Shown one piece after another: positions 11,691 to 22,900 of a DNA stretch of 64,000 nucleotides. Source of the stretch: Agrostemma githago (lineage: Eukaryota; Streptophyta; Magnoliopsida; Caryophyllales; Caryophyllaceae); contig OY288253.1 in the NCBI GenBank assembly GCA_958450325.1, positions 63,605,612 to 63,669,611 on the forward strand. The letters run 5' to 3'. The notes under the pieces were generated by a model. It had not been told where the DNA came from and searched no databases. It saw nothing but the letters and a program-made list of their open reading frames with translations. Made by a program: the position numbers and the translations under genes. The stretch's first letter is position 1, and each line of letters opens with the position of its first letter.

Positions 11691-12480
11691 CTGAAAAACA
11701 ACAACAGTGCGGCTGTGCGGTATTAGAATTACTCTGTCACTCCATCGCAACAAAGTAACTGATGACATTAATTAAAGTAACAAATGAAGGGCATTGAAGT
11801 AACAGTGTATTCAATTAACAGAAGATGCGTATAAACCGGATATAATGTAACAGATGTTGGGAATTAAAGTAACGGAGAGCGTGAATTAAAGTAACGAATA
11901 ATGTGCACTAAAATAACGATAGATATATACCATTCATATAATGAAAAAAAAGTGGTAATACGCAGTGTCCAAACCATTAACGTAAAATCTAATAATATGG
12001 AGCATCTTAATGGCTTCCATGCCGTCTCCAGTATAAATTACAAAGAAAAAACTTACCGTTTGTTTGTTTGACAAGTTGCATATCAGTCATCGAAGGAGAA
12101 GTTGCAGCGGCACGAGGAAGAAGATTAATGAGTGAACTTGTATTATCGCGTGTACTTCGATTAAAGGTTATTTTGGCTGAACGTGGTGGATGATAGTATA
12201 AAGCAATATATTATCTCTTTGAATGAGGGCGTTATTCTTTGATATTGCTTCCTATTTTGGTGGCAATCACGTCATAATTATAGGAAGCAATATCTTTTTT
12301 TTCCTTAAATATGTCGGTTTCCTAAATCCTTACGACATTCCAATGCACTACAATAACAGATGAAAAGCACTAAAGTAACGTCAGGAGAAACTTAAAGTAA
12401 CATGACATATAAAGTAACAGACAGTAGATACTAAAATAACAGATGCTCTACACTAAAGTAACACAGTATGTGAACTACAA
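10930..12480. repeat. AAAGTAAC-box array, right side of the MULE
   Basis: More than twenty AAAGTAAC or AAGTAACAGATG-like boxes lie in the transposase intron (10,945-11,110), 5' of the FAR1 exon (11,750-11,940) and at 12,345-12,480. They are the inverse complement of the boxes at 1,080-1,600. Spacing is irregular, so this is dispersed rather than tandem. Confidence 0.6.
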
Positions 12481-12900
12481 TAACTCCATTTATTGTGTGT
12501 GCAAAAAAATCATATGATGAATCAGACATCTAATAATATGCAGTTTTCCATATTGTAAACGTAAAAATGAACGATATGTAGCATCTTAATGACTTCCATG
12601 GCGTTTCTAGTATAAATTATAAAGCATATACTCACCGTTGTTATGTTCTAGGACTTGCATATCCGTCATCGAATGAAAAGTTAAAGCGGATTGATCGAAC
12701 GTAAGTTGTAGCGACGCGAAAAAGAAGATGAATGATTGAATGTGTTTATGATTGTGTTGATTGGAAGTAAGTGGCAGTGCGCGAAGAAGAATTTCAATGA
12801 TCGAACGAGAGAACGATGAACGTGTGTTGTGTGTTGAATGAATGGCAGTATGAATGATACGTTACTGAATTATATTCTTCCTATTTTGATGGAAGCAATA
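11985..12900 (-). repeat. Tandem duplication of the transposase 5' region, two first-exon candidates
   Basis: Two diverged copies (about 11,985-12,330 and 12,570-12,900) share GTAGCATCTTAATG-CTTCCATG, the ATG exon, a GAAGAAGAT stretch and a CTTCCTATTTTG block. Each has a 34-nt minus-strand candidate exon beginning ATGAC.GATATGCAA. The first is 12,057-12,090 with donor GTAAG; the second is 12,636-12,669 with donor GTGAG. Both end in phase 1, which does not match the exon at 11,690 directly, so an intermediate exon or decay is needed. Confidence 0.45.
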
Positions 12901-13009
12901 TTTTTTTTAATATAGTGATGGATCTCGTCCGTTCATTCATCTCTCATCCAATGGATGAGATAGGGACTTAGGGACTCAATATAGATGAGAGACTCATACG
13001 AACCCCTCT

Positions 13010-13509
13010 GTATGTATGTGTGTGTATATATATACACGAAGCTTTTTCGAGTGTTTAAATTCTTAGTGTTTCATAAAAGTTGAATTTCTCAAAAAAAAAA
13101 AAACTTTCTTTAATTATATATATTGATTGATACCGATGATTTATGACGAAAAAAATCCGTATTAAAATACACAATAGAGGTATCCATGAGTAAGTTGACG
13201 ACACACTTTTGGTTTCTCAGTTGTGACTCATCCATCAGTTACCAAAGTAGTACTCCTACTACTTAGTTAGTCCAGTCAACTGAAAGCCTCGACACCTCCG
13301 CCAACTCAGATCAGATCAGTCAGCTCCAGCTCCAGCTCCAACTGGTAATTTTTTTTTAATTATTATTATCTTAAAGTCTGCTCCGAACTTATACTACCGT
13401 CAGTCATACTCCAGCATATAGGACCATATATAGGCAAGCTTAGCTTGGTTGACCTACTGTGTATAACTAACTCCCTACGTCTTTGACTACAGCTATTGCA
13501 TACATACTA
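13010..13509. other. Intergenic DNA upstream of SOX, microsatellite at its left edge
   Basis: It begins with a TATG/TG/TA microsatellite. A CT/CA-rich stretch follows (13,240-13,344) that resembles a plant 5' UTR and ends in CAACTG before GTAATT. No coding region was seen. Confidence 0.4.
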
Positions 13510-14198
13510 CTCCCTCTGTCTCTGTTGTTTGATTAAAATACAGTTTTACCATTAATATAAAAGACAAACAAATGATCGACGGGGCGAGTATAATCAGGAA
13601 CACTCATCAGGATTTCTGCAATTCCTGATGTCTAACTCAATTTAACCAACCGCCTCAATAGGATTAGGTGCCGGTGGTAGGTATACATACATTTGCTGCT
13701 TTTTGCAAGTGCATTCAGGTCGAGTTGTGCACGTAACGACTTCACTTGTCCTTTTAACAATTTGCCAAATTCAAATTTTGGTGAGACTATTAATTAAAGA
13801 GATGGTATTCTAGTTTTTAGAAATGCATACTAATGAATTCAACTAACCAAAATGGAATATGTATACAACTCATTGGAATGTGTGGAACATAACTCACAAT
13901 GTTGAATAATGTTGGAAGAATACGCGTGCGTAGTGATTTCAGTGTGTACTTACTGTTTTGATGAAGCTATTTGGAGGAGACTGGAGAGGAGGGAGTGAAA
14001 CAATTTCCGTATTAGGCAAGTAAATAGGAAAGTTTCGGAGGATAAACCCTTTTACTTCAACTCTCGCTTCCCTTCTCTTTCTTACTTCACCAGGGCGCTG
14101 ATATTAGCTAGCTGCCCAAAATCATTTTGTAATAGAATATAAATGTGTTGCGTGTTGAATTGCTTGTGCCTAAAGTGTGTCGAGTTTATCATTATCAG
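13345..14198 (+). other. Candidate 5'-UTR intron of the sarcosine oxidase gene
   Basis: A UTR-like CAGCTCCAGCTCCAGCTCC stretch is followed by GTAATT at 13,345. An ATTATCAG acceptor ends at 14,198, 17 nt before the chosen ATG. No ATG-led coding exon was recognised between them. This is inference from splice-like sites only. Confidence 0.3.
13510..13588. mobile_element. Stowaway-like MITE, 79 bp
   Basis: Inverted ends CTCCCTCTGTC... and ...GACGGGGCGAG are flanked by TA on both sides. An imperfect stem extends through TTGTTTGATT. Confidence 0.55.
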
Positions 14199-14215
14199 GT
14201 AAATCGGGAAGAGAA

Positions 14216-15487
14216 ATGGGAAGCAGCAGCAAGGCCAAGGCCAAGGGGGCAGATAATGAGTTTGAGCTAATAGTAATAGGGGCGGGAATCATGGGAAGTT
14301 GTAGTGCGTACGAGGCATCCAAAAGGGGCTGCTCCACTCTCCTTCTCGACCAATTCGACATGCTTCACAACAGGGGTTCCTCTCACGGGGAGTCCCGCAC
14401 CCTCCGAATAACCTACCCTGAGCCATACTACTCCTCCATGGTCCTCCAATCCACTCGCCTTTGGGAGGAAGCCCAGTCTCAGGTTGGGTACAAGGTCCTG
14501 TATCCCACCCGCCAGCTTGACTTTGGACTCTCCGACGATCTCTCCCTCCAGGCTGTCATTGATAGCTGTCGCTCCACTTGTGTCGAGTTTCAAGTACTCA
14601 ATTCTTCCGAGGTGGGACAGGAGTTCGGGGGTGGAGTGGTGCTGCCAGAGGACTGGATTGGGGTGGTGAGCCAAGGAGCCGGCGTTCTTAAGCCTACAAA
14701 AGCAGTCTCTATGTTCCAAACCCTTGGCTTCCGTAACGGGGTTGTCCTGAAAGACAATGTCAAAGTTACTGGCATCACAAGAAGCGTGACTGATGGAGGT
14801 TTGGCGGTGTCTACAGACTCGGGCGAGATATTCTACTGCAAAAAATGTGTGGTCGCTGCGGGGGCATGGATGAGGAAACTCGTCAAGGATGTTACCGGGC
14901 GTGATATTCCCATTCAGCCCTTGGAGACCACCATCTGTTATTGGAAGATCAAAGAAGGCCATGAGGAGGCCTACTCCATTGATGGGGGTTTTCCCACATT
15001 CGCAGGGTATGGATGTCCCTATATATATGGCACTCCCTCTTTTGAGTATCCAGGCTTGATCAAGGTGGCCGTGCATGGGGGGCGTCCATGTGATCCTGAC
15101 AAACGGGCTTGGGTACCCGAAACAGGGTTGATGGATCTTCTCAAGAAGTGGGTGTACGCAAGGTTTGGGGGCCGTGTGGAGCATGAAGGCCCCGTGTCGA
15201 CTCAGTCGTGCATCTACTCCATGACTCCGGATGAGGATTACGTGATAGACTTCTTGGGAGGGGAGTTTGGGGAGGATGTGGTGATTGTGGGTGGCTTCTC
15301 GGGACACGGCTTCAAGATGGGTCCGATTATAGGCAAAGTAGTGACCGACTTGGCGCTTCATGGGGATGCTAAAGGTGTAGAGATGGCCTACTTCAAGCTG
15401 GCCAGGTTTGATCAAAACCCTAGAGGTAACGTCAAGGAATTTGCAGAGCAAGTTGGGGTGTCATCCCATTTTCATGCTCAACAGTGA
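14216..15487 (+). CDS. SOX: Peroxisomal-type sarcosine/pipecolate oxidase (FAD-dependent)
   Basis: This single-exon CDS of 423 residues encodes a DAO-family flavoenzyme. Plant members oxidise sarcosine and L-pipecolate, releasing hydrogen peroxide, in peroxisomes. Residues 18-28 hold the dinucleotide-binding LIVIGAGIMGS (G22, G24, G27). RGSSHGESRTLRITYPEPYY follows, and SQGAGVLKPTKA marks the substrate-domain boundary. Cys332 in QSCIYSMTPDEDYVID aligns with the covalent-flavin Cys of monomeric sarcosine oxidase, and SGHGFKMGP starts at Ser362. The frame stays open upstream to 14,177 but only with a GTG, so the ATG at 14,216 is chosen. The C-terminus (FHAQQ) lacks a canonical SKL-type signal, so peroxisomal import is not evident here. 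It looks intact. Confidence 0.93.
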   Translation: MGSSSKAKAKGADNEFELIVIGAGIMGSCSAYEASKRGCSTLLLDQFDMLHNRGSSHGESRTLRITYPEPYYSSMVLQSTRLWEEAQSQVGYKVLYPTRQLDFGLSDDLSLQAVIDSCRSTCVEFQVLNSSEVGQEFGGGVVLPEDWIGVVSQGAGVLKPTKAVSMFQTLGFRNGVVLKDNVKVTGITRSVTDGGLAVSTDSGEIFYCKKCVVAAGAWMRKLVKDVTGRDIPIQPLETTICYWKIKEGHEEAYSIDGGFPTFAGYGCPYIYGTPSFEYPGLIKVAVHGGRPCDPDKRAWVPETGLMDLLKKWVYARFGGRVEHEGPVSTQSCIYSMTPDEDYVIDFLGGEFGEDVVIVGGFSGHGFKMGPIIGKVVTDLALHGDAKGVEMAYFKLARFDQNPRGNVKEFAEQVGVSSHFHAQQ

Positions 15488-15579
15488 TCAAAACCCTGTT
15501 TCTTCTGCCGTGGCGGTGTGCAAATTAGTCACAGGTGAAGAGCATTTTAATGAAACATGACCATTTTAGTGGGACGTAT
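15488..15579 (+). other. SOX 3' flank
   Basis: Short AT-rich sequence directly after the TGA; presumably 3' UTR. No clear poly(A) signal was singled out. Confidence 0.3.
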
Positions 15580-15978
15580 GTGAACTTTTTGTCAAAATAA
15601 TGTTGAAAAATAAACTAATTAATGTTTTGGCTCGGTTTAAAACTAATTAACAAAATGGGGCTGAGACAGGTTCGGAAGTAGGTTCAATTTGGGACGGAGC
15701 AAACCCGCCATTAGGAATGGCGGGTCTTCAAAAATATAAAATTGCAAATAAAAAATAATAATAATAACACATAAACCCGTGGAGGCGCCCTAGCTATTGT
15801 GAAGCCCGGTTAATAAGTAAAATTTAACCATATTAATGCAAGACTTGTGTTTGGTTAAAGTGGTAGCAACAAAGGCCTATTGTCCAGTATGTTTTGGGTT
15901 CATTTTGTTAATTAGTTTTAAAACCGACCCAAAACGTTAATTAGTTTATTTTTTAACATTATTTTGACAAAAAGTTCG
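15580..15978. mobile_element. MITE-like element with ~78-bp terminal inverted repeats
   Basis: The left arm (15,580-15,657: TGAACTTTTTGTCAAAATAA...ACTAATTAACAAAATG) and the right arm (15,900-15,978) are near-complementary over their whole length. The ~240-bp centre contains a short CCCGCCATTAGGAATGGCGGG hairpin (15,704-15,725). There is no ORF. The target duplication was not resolved and the superfamily is unknown. Confidence 0.7.
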
Positions 15979-16915
15979 ACGGATGTAGTATATCAGTGGA
16001 CAGTTGCATATTTCCGATTTTAAAAACTGGGGACATTATTTATTTTTGTGCCTGCTTCTCCCTATTTATGTACTCCCTAATGGGAAAATCTCAGTGGAGT
16101 AGAGAGTAGAAAACAAAAGGTTTGCCAGCATTCACCACAATTATGCTGATAAGTAATTGTGTTGCATTCTCACAAATTTAGCAGTTCAAACTTCAAAGGC
16201 TATAGCAGCCAAAATCCGTGCATCAAGATTTATATACGAGTATGAATGCATGATCCATTCTTAAAATTTCATAATGTTGATTTGAGGATGCAGCATCCCA
16301 AGTACTACACCACCTTCGATAACCATAAACGTAGACCATCATATCTTAAAAAATGAATTCCACGCAGTAAAGAACACATTGTTAACTTGTTTCGAGATGA
16401 ATGCGAGGGTATTACAGCAATTCACAAAATCAATGAATCGGAATTCAGAGAGGCTATCTAAATTCTTTTGTACATTGTAAGGTTCAACCTATAATTGCTA
16501 CTACATCTGCAAATTGACAATCTTCAGCTGTATTCTATAAGTTTTAAGCGCAAACATGGCAAGCACTTAAACATCGTATTGAAGTGGTTTGTTGTTGAAG
16601 GGATCGACCAAAAATAGAACTTCTGTAAGTCCCAGTTTGCCCATAGATTTGAAAGAGTATGAGGCAACAGTTTAAAAGACACTCCGTAGTTCATAGTAGT
16701 TTGGCAGACATGTAAAGAATCGAGCCACGGATGAAGACACATTTCCCATATCAAGCAAGTTAAAAAACTGCAGTCATTTCTTCTGAACAACTGCACGATG
16801 ACTAAACAAGGGTTTCTGTAATGAGAATAAATTCCACAATCTGATTATTTTCCGTCACGTATAGAATAACAAATAATAATGAAGCAAAATTACCATGCAC
16901 GGCAATGGAGCTCTT
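15979..16915 (-). other. Downstream flank of TNO1, probably including its 3' UTR
   Basis: AT-rich sequence without conserved coding content. A 90-residue minus ORF (16,524-16,796) resembles no family I know and lies just beyond the TNO1 stop, so I treat it as UTR or chance. Confidence 0.4.
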
Positions 16916-19900
16916 TCAAATCATAATGGAGGCGAGCATTGCATGCAGTAATGCCCAGTAAAACATTATCCCAAGACGGAAAGCAGGTTGGCGCATTAAT
17001 GCACGGTCACAAGAAACCCTGAAGTGACCAGCAACAGACAGATGAATCAGAAACCAACCGCTGTACATATGATCTTAAAGTGCTGCAAATAAAACCAACA
17101 AAAAACTTACCATAAACCATCAATCATGTCGCTGACAGGCCTTGTGAATTTGGGCACAAACCTCGATGTTGTTAGAGACTTGAAACCATGAACTGTGAAA
17201 TGGGTGAGGGATTTAGGATATCAAATGTGGTCAGCAAGGGTTGTCTATATGATAAATAAAATATATAATAAAACGGGATTGAAAAAAACCTTTATCATCA
17301 TCTTCATCCTCATATCTACCAGAACTTCCTGCATCTGTATCAATAGCTATGGTAACTTGGTCACTATTCGTTTTGCGCCAATTCCGAACTTGAGAAGTGG
17401 ATGAGGTTACAGGTGCGGTCCATTTGTTAACCTGCATGAATCGCATCAAATCTTTACAACTGAAGAGCGCAGCCTTTATCATCATTATTACTCCCTCAGT
17501 GCTTATTTATTTCCCCATTTCAACATACTCCTCACATATATTCATGAAACGGGACGGGACAATAAATAAAAACTGAAGGGGTATTATTATTTTTCTCAGT
17601 TCTCACTATTGTTTCTATTCACCATTGGGAGCGCAATTTTCAACACATCTCAAAGCAGTATGCAAATAATATTCATGCAAGTAGGAAACAGTCCTGGGAT
17701 AAATTTATCAGACATACCACTGGTTCAACCTCAACGATTTCTGAGGTCCCTATTCCAGAAATTCCACCACCTTGGAGTGAATTTAGATGTAGGTTCTTCT
17801 CATTTATCGATAATTCCAGAGCTGCTTTTCGTTGAGATAGTTCTTCCACCTTATCTCTTTCAGTTTGTAACAACACATCCATATTTTGGGCTGCTATCCG
17901 TGAGTCTTTTACTTCAGATATTATGGATGTGATATCTTTTTGAAGGGCCTCCTTGCATTCAACATAATGCTTACCAATATCATCACTGTCAAGGGCTTCA
18001 CGCATCAAAACGTGAGACAGTGTTTTATCTAACCACATCAAAAACTCGTGAAGATCAGTATTATTTCGCTCCTTCGACATTTTCGTAGCTTCTAATGCAT
18101 CGTTGGTGCATCTGGTAACCTCTTGCCTAAGAAAGGAAATTTCAGAATCGCGGTCCTGCAACCGTGATTGAAGGTCTTCGATTTCTGAGAGAAGACCTTC
18201 CGACATACGATGCAGCTCATCAAATTTGCTCACTGTAATAGAGAGCTTTTTTGCAGCCTTGGCACGGTAACCTTCTACATGCTCCAATTCAGAATTCTTG
18301 TTCTGCAACGTCCTTTCCAACTCCTCAACCTTGTTTCTCAGGGATTCCATCTGATTCTCCTCTTCATCTAGTGCTTGCATCAAAGCCTCAATTTCTGAAA
18401 ATGAAAGAAAAAGATAGGTCAGTTTGCTGAAAAGATAAAAGAGCTGATAACAGTTCTAAGAGGCAGGTCATGATTTACAAAAAAAACCTTGTTCTTTGGC
18501 AGCCACTATAGTAGTCATTGCCTTAACTTTCTCCCCTAACTCAATGGAGTTGACCTGTCTCTGCTGCAATTCTACTATCCTCTGCTCCAACATGGTCTGT
18601 TCCTTGCCCATTGCTTCCAACTTACTCTCCAAGTCATGAGCATTTTTCTTCTCTGATCTCAAATCACGAGAGCAATTTGCAGCAGTAGCCTCAGCCTCTT
18701 TGATTTGACTAACAAGCTCCATACAGATCCGTTCCCTTTGGATATCCTTCTCCTGAAGCTCCTTCTGCAAATCTAATATGACGCTTCTCATTTCTTTAAT
18801 ACGACTTTCTCTATCTTCACTTCCAATACGGACAAAATCTTTTACAGCCCCAATCAGAATATCGGTAAGTGCTTTTATGCATTCCTCAGAAGAGGAAAGA
18901 GAAGACTCGTCAAAGTTTCCACCCTCAATTGATGGCAATGATGGCAAGTTGTCTATCAGATCTCCAGAAACCAAACACTGTCCGCTTAACTGGACTTTTG
19001 TGTTATTAATCTCAATGATTGAGTTGCAACATGCTTCGTAAAGCAAAGATATGCTCTTACGCAGCACCGCACTTTCCATATCTCGTTCATTCATGATTGA
19101 TTCAAGACGAATCTTCTCATCCTTGATCAACTGCAAGGAGTTTCTTTGCGAATCAACAGCCCCCAACATGAAGGTAACAGCATTCCTGAATAGGTCTGCT
19201 TCTATTCTTAATGACATGGAATGGCCGTGTACTCTCTCTTTAAATTCACCAATAGCTTCAATTAACTGTTTGAGATGCTGTTCAGGAGCCATGGAGATAT
19301 CTAATCCAATGCTATCTTCTTGTTGACCATGACCGTCATTGCTCCACAGAGAACTTTTCGACCAAAAATCCTGAGACCAGGGCACCGAAATTTAAGTTCC
19401 ACTAAATTTAGTGATCAGCAGACGCCAAAAGGAGGAAAAAAACAAGAAAGAACATAGGAGTCATTTTGACGGCCAACTAGTGAAACCTAATCAAATCATT
19501 ACTGCATAGATAAGACTGACAATGGTTTTAGTACTACAACTTTAAATTCACATGTAATTTTTAAAAGAACTTTTTCTTAAAAAAAATTTTAAAAAAAGGG
19601 TGCAATACACCTAATCATAGCTTGACACTCTAGCAAAGAAGTCTGTTTCATGTTGGATAGCTGTATAGCACATGAAAGCCATTCAAAGAGCTGAGTTCAT
19701 GCCGAGACAGCCCAAAAACAATGTTCTGATCTTAGTACCCCTATCAAACCATCACAAACTTTCACTTTTGTCACATAAAAAAAACAATTTAAATCCCTAG
19801 GAGAGGCATGGGTGGGAGGTTGAGAAACTAAACTCTCTCAACAGACGAAGCAACTAACACCTGAACCCAACCTCCATCCCTCAGGAAGGAAAGACAATCT

Positions 19901-22900
19901 TCCAAAGACAATATGTATTACCTTGGATCTTTTGTCCGCAGAGACCAAGCCATCATAGTCTTTAATGGCTGCATGATCTGCACCAGTATGCTCCAAGCAA
20001 GACTCAACCTGAGCCTTGACATCGTTCAGAAGCTCTAAGCTTTTGACAAATGCATCGTTTGTTACATGAGACACATCAAAGAAGACTTTCTTAACCTCAT
20101 AGATACTGACTTTCAGTGTTTTTATCTCAGTAAGCTGAAGGTTTCTTTCGGCGGAGAAGTCAGCTAGTTGAGAAAGGGCTTCAACTTTGGCAGACTCTGC
20201 AATATCCCTTTCCCTGGAGAGCGTAGAAATTTTGTTATAGGTCTCGGCTAATTCTTCTTGCAAACCATCATTTCTCTCCTGAACTTCATTCAACTCGGCT
20301 AACAGAAGTTCAGCGGCCTTTTTGGATTTCCTTGCCTCCTGCTCCAAGGAAACTGTGGTAGCATGAAGTTCAGAGAACATCTTACCAATTCTTTCCAGTT
20401 TAAACAATGGATCATGATCATCCATCTCTACACCTGTATCAATCTCACCTAGTTTACTGAGTAGCATGCTCAAAGTATGTCCATTCTGCTGTAAATATTG
20501 TTCTGCTTCTATCAAACGATTTTTCAATGACATGTTTTCCGCATCAATTGCTTTACATGTTTCTATCTCAAGTGAAAGGTCACTTATCTTTTGACCAGAC
20601 TCCAAAAGAGAATTGTCCCGAAGAATAATCTCAGATTTCAACCTATCTATTTCATTCGTTGCTTGTTCAATATTCTGTTTCAAACCATCTCTCTGCTGGA
20701 CGAGTGACTTGCCTTTACGAACTGCAATATTTAGTTTCTCACGAAGAGATGCTGACTTCTGTTCTTCCTGGTTCAACAGTTCTTGAAGTTCATCTTTTCT
20801 CTTATTTAATGCCTCAAACTTAATGGCCATAGAATGATAATTTGTGGTGCTTTCATCGTTTTCCTCTCTAAGGCGTGACACTTCATCTAAAGCCTCAGCA
20901 AGGTCTGTGCTTACATCTGTTACATTCTTTTCCTCAAGAGCTCTGCTCCTCAATTTGGATTCATCCATATCCACAACAGGTTTGACAGGAACATGCGGAT
21001 TTTCGACCTCTGTCACTGCTACTCCATTTAAATCCTGTGCAGAAATATGACTTTCTGTTACAACTCTCCTGTCATGGGTCATGAGTTTCCTGATCAATCT
21101 TTCCAAGTATTCAACATTACTCACATCAGAAGAACCATCTTCTGCCGGAGAATCTTGGAATACCTCAAGAATCATCTCTTGTAGTCTCCGTAACTCACTT
21201 TCTATCTGTTGAATATAATTATCATTTTCGAGCTTTTCTACCAAACTTCCTTGCAACGTGTCAACATCCTTCCGCAATCTATCAAGATCGAGCTCATACT
21301 GAGCGGCAGTATGCAACGTTAGCTCATGATCGGATGTCAAAGCCACCAAGTTACTAGAAATAATTTCTTTATCATGAAGAACCACTTGCAGAGAAGATTC
21401 AAGTTCAGATATTCTTTTTTCTGAACCTTCCAGTTGAGAAGCTAATGACCCAGAATAATTTTCAAGGCTAGAAATCTTCTGTTCATACGACTTCATACAG
21501 TCACGAGCTACTAACAATGCACTGTCCTTCTCCTGAATAGTTACCTTGAGAGATGATTTTAGCTCAGATACCATTTTCTGGGATTCCTCCAAATCTCTTG
21601 AGAGCGACTCGCAATAATCCTCAAGCTTTTCGATTTTTTGCTGAAGAGATCTCATGTGATTGTCGGCCTCTGATAAGGCAGTTCCCAACCAGTGGATCCT
21701 TTCTTCTGGCTCCATGGATCGTATCTGCGGAGGTGTATTGATTCTATCCAGGATCTCCTCCCACCTCTGCACCAAAATATTTCTTTCCATTAAGGATTGC
21801 TCCAGCATATCATTCTGTTCCGCTAATTCATAAAACTTTGTTTGCAGCTCATCATATTGTCTCCTCAAATCATCCTCAGGATTTAATGTAGGTTGGACAT
21901 CTTCCTTTCCTCCATCTGTAACAACAAGTCCAGCATCTGAGTATGACCCCCCACCAACAGAACTTATTTGGTCCCAGTCGGCATGCAGGAATGAATTGCC
22001 AGCAGCCGATTTAGCTAACCAATCGACCCTCTCCACGATGTCTTTAGAATGAAAATGATCGGGAAGATCAAGATCTTCCATTATCTCTTCAATTTTCTGA
22101 AGAGCAGAATCCTTCATCAGAAATGATTCTCTCAGTGCTGTAGCAGAATTACGAATGTATGTGAGCTCAGATTCCAGAGCTTCCATACGTTCACCAGCCT
22201 CAGAATAGGCCTTCAATTTCTCTTCGATCTCAAGAATTCTAGAATCTTTCGCAAGTACCTCCTGTGAACATCTCTCCAATTCACCAGACATCTCAGCCAA
22301 AGATTGTTTGAGGCTGTCACGTTGAACCACCAAGCCTTTGCCTTTCGCAACAGCAATGCTGAGTTTCTCTCTAACAGAAGCAACTCGCTGATCCGACAGC
22401 TCAAGTTCATTATTTTTCTCTAGCAACTCAGCCTGGACAGAATCAAGAGCTTTCTTTGCGTGGCTCAAGCTCTCCTTGAGAACAAGCATCTCATTCTGAT
22501 TCTCAAAATTCAAACTGTTCAGTTGCTCAATATTGTCTTGCAGCTTACCTAACTCAATCACTCTTGAATTGCATTCTTCAGTCAGTGAACAGGCCACCTC
22601 TTCTGCCTCCTTAAATTTCTGCAGGAGTAACAAGACCGAAGACTGGAGAAGTGCAAAAGGTTTGTTATCCAAATCCATATCTGCATCTCGTAACTTCAGT
22701 ACTTCTTTGACATCAGAAACAAGCTTCAGTACTGCATCGCTATCCAGACAATGTTTGTTCAGGTCCTCAATTTCACTTGTTCTGTTCAGCAAGTCAGAGT
22801 ACAACTTTTTGTTTGATTCCTTCAGCTCGTGCAGGTCACCAACCAAACTACCCACCTTTGAAACAACAGCCTCATAGTAATCAGCTTCCAATGGAACATG

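Larger units (their letters stand above)
1..13009 (-). mobile_element. Decayed FAR1-type Mutator-like element (MULE), interrupted by Athila A
   Basis: This is a composite of a minus-strand FAR1-type transposase (11,690 to 1,608 with the Athila A insertion removed), a plus-strand Ulp1-like ORF (385-1,026) and dense repeats of a GTTACTNTAA-like box between and beyond them. The right end is placed near 13,009. There a segment rich in GACTCAAT/GAGTC blocks stops against a TATG/TG/TA microsatellite, and the same layout bounds the small element at 38,351-39,358. The left end was not found and probably lies outside the window. FAR1-type transposase plus a Ulp1-like gene is a known MULE combination; assigning all of this to one element is inference. 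Confidence 0.6.

Noticed and set aside
14267..15451. 394-residue minus-strand ORF opposite the sarcosine oxidase
   Set aside because: It is the antisense shadow of a well-supported enzyme gene; no conserved domain is visible.
16524..16796. 90-residue minus ORF downstream of TNO1
   Set aside because: No recognisable domain; it lies in the likely TNO1 3' UTR and its translation lacks features of a conserved small protein.
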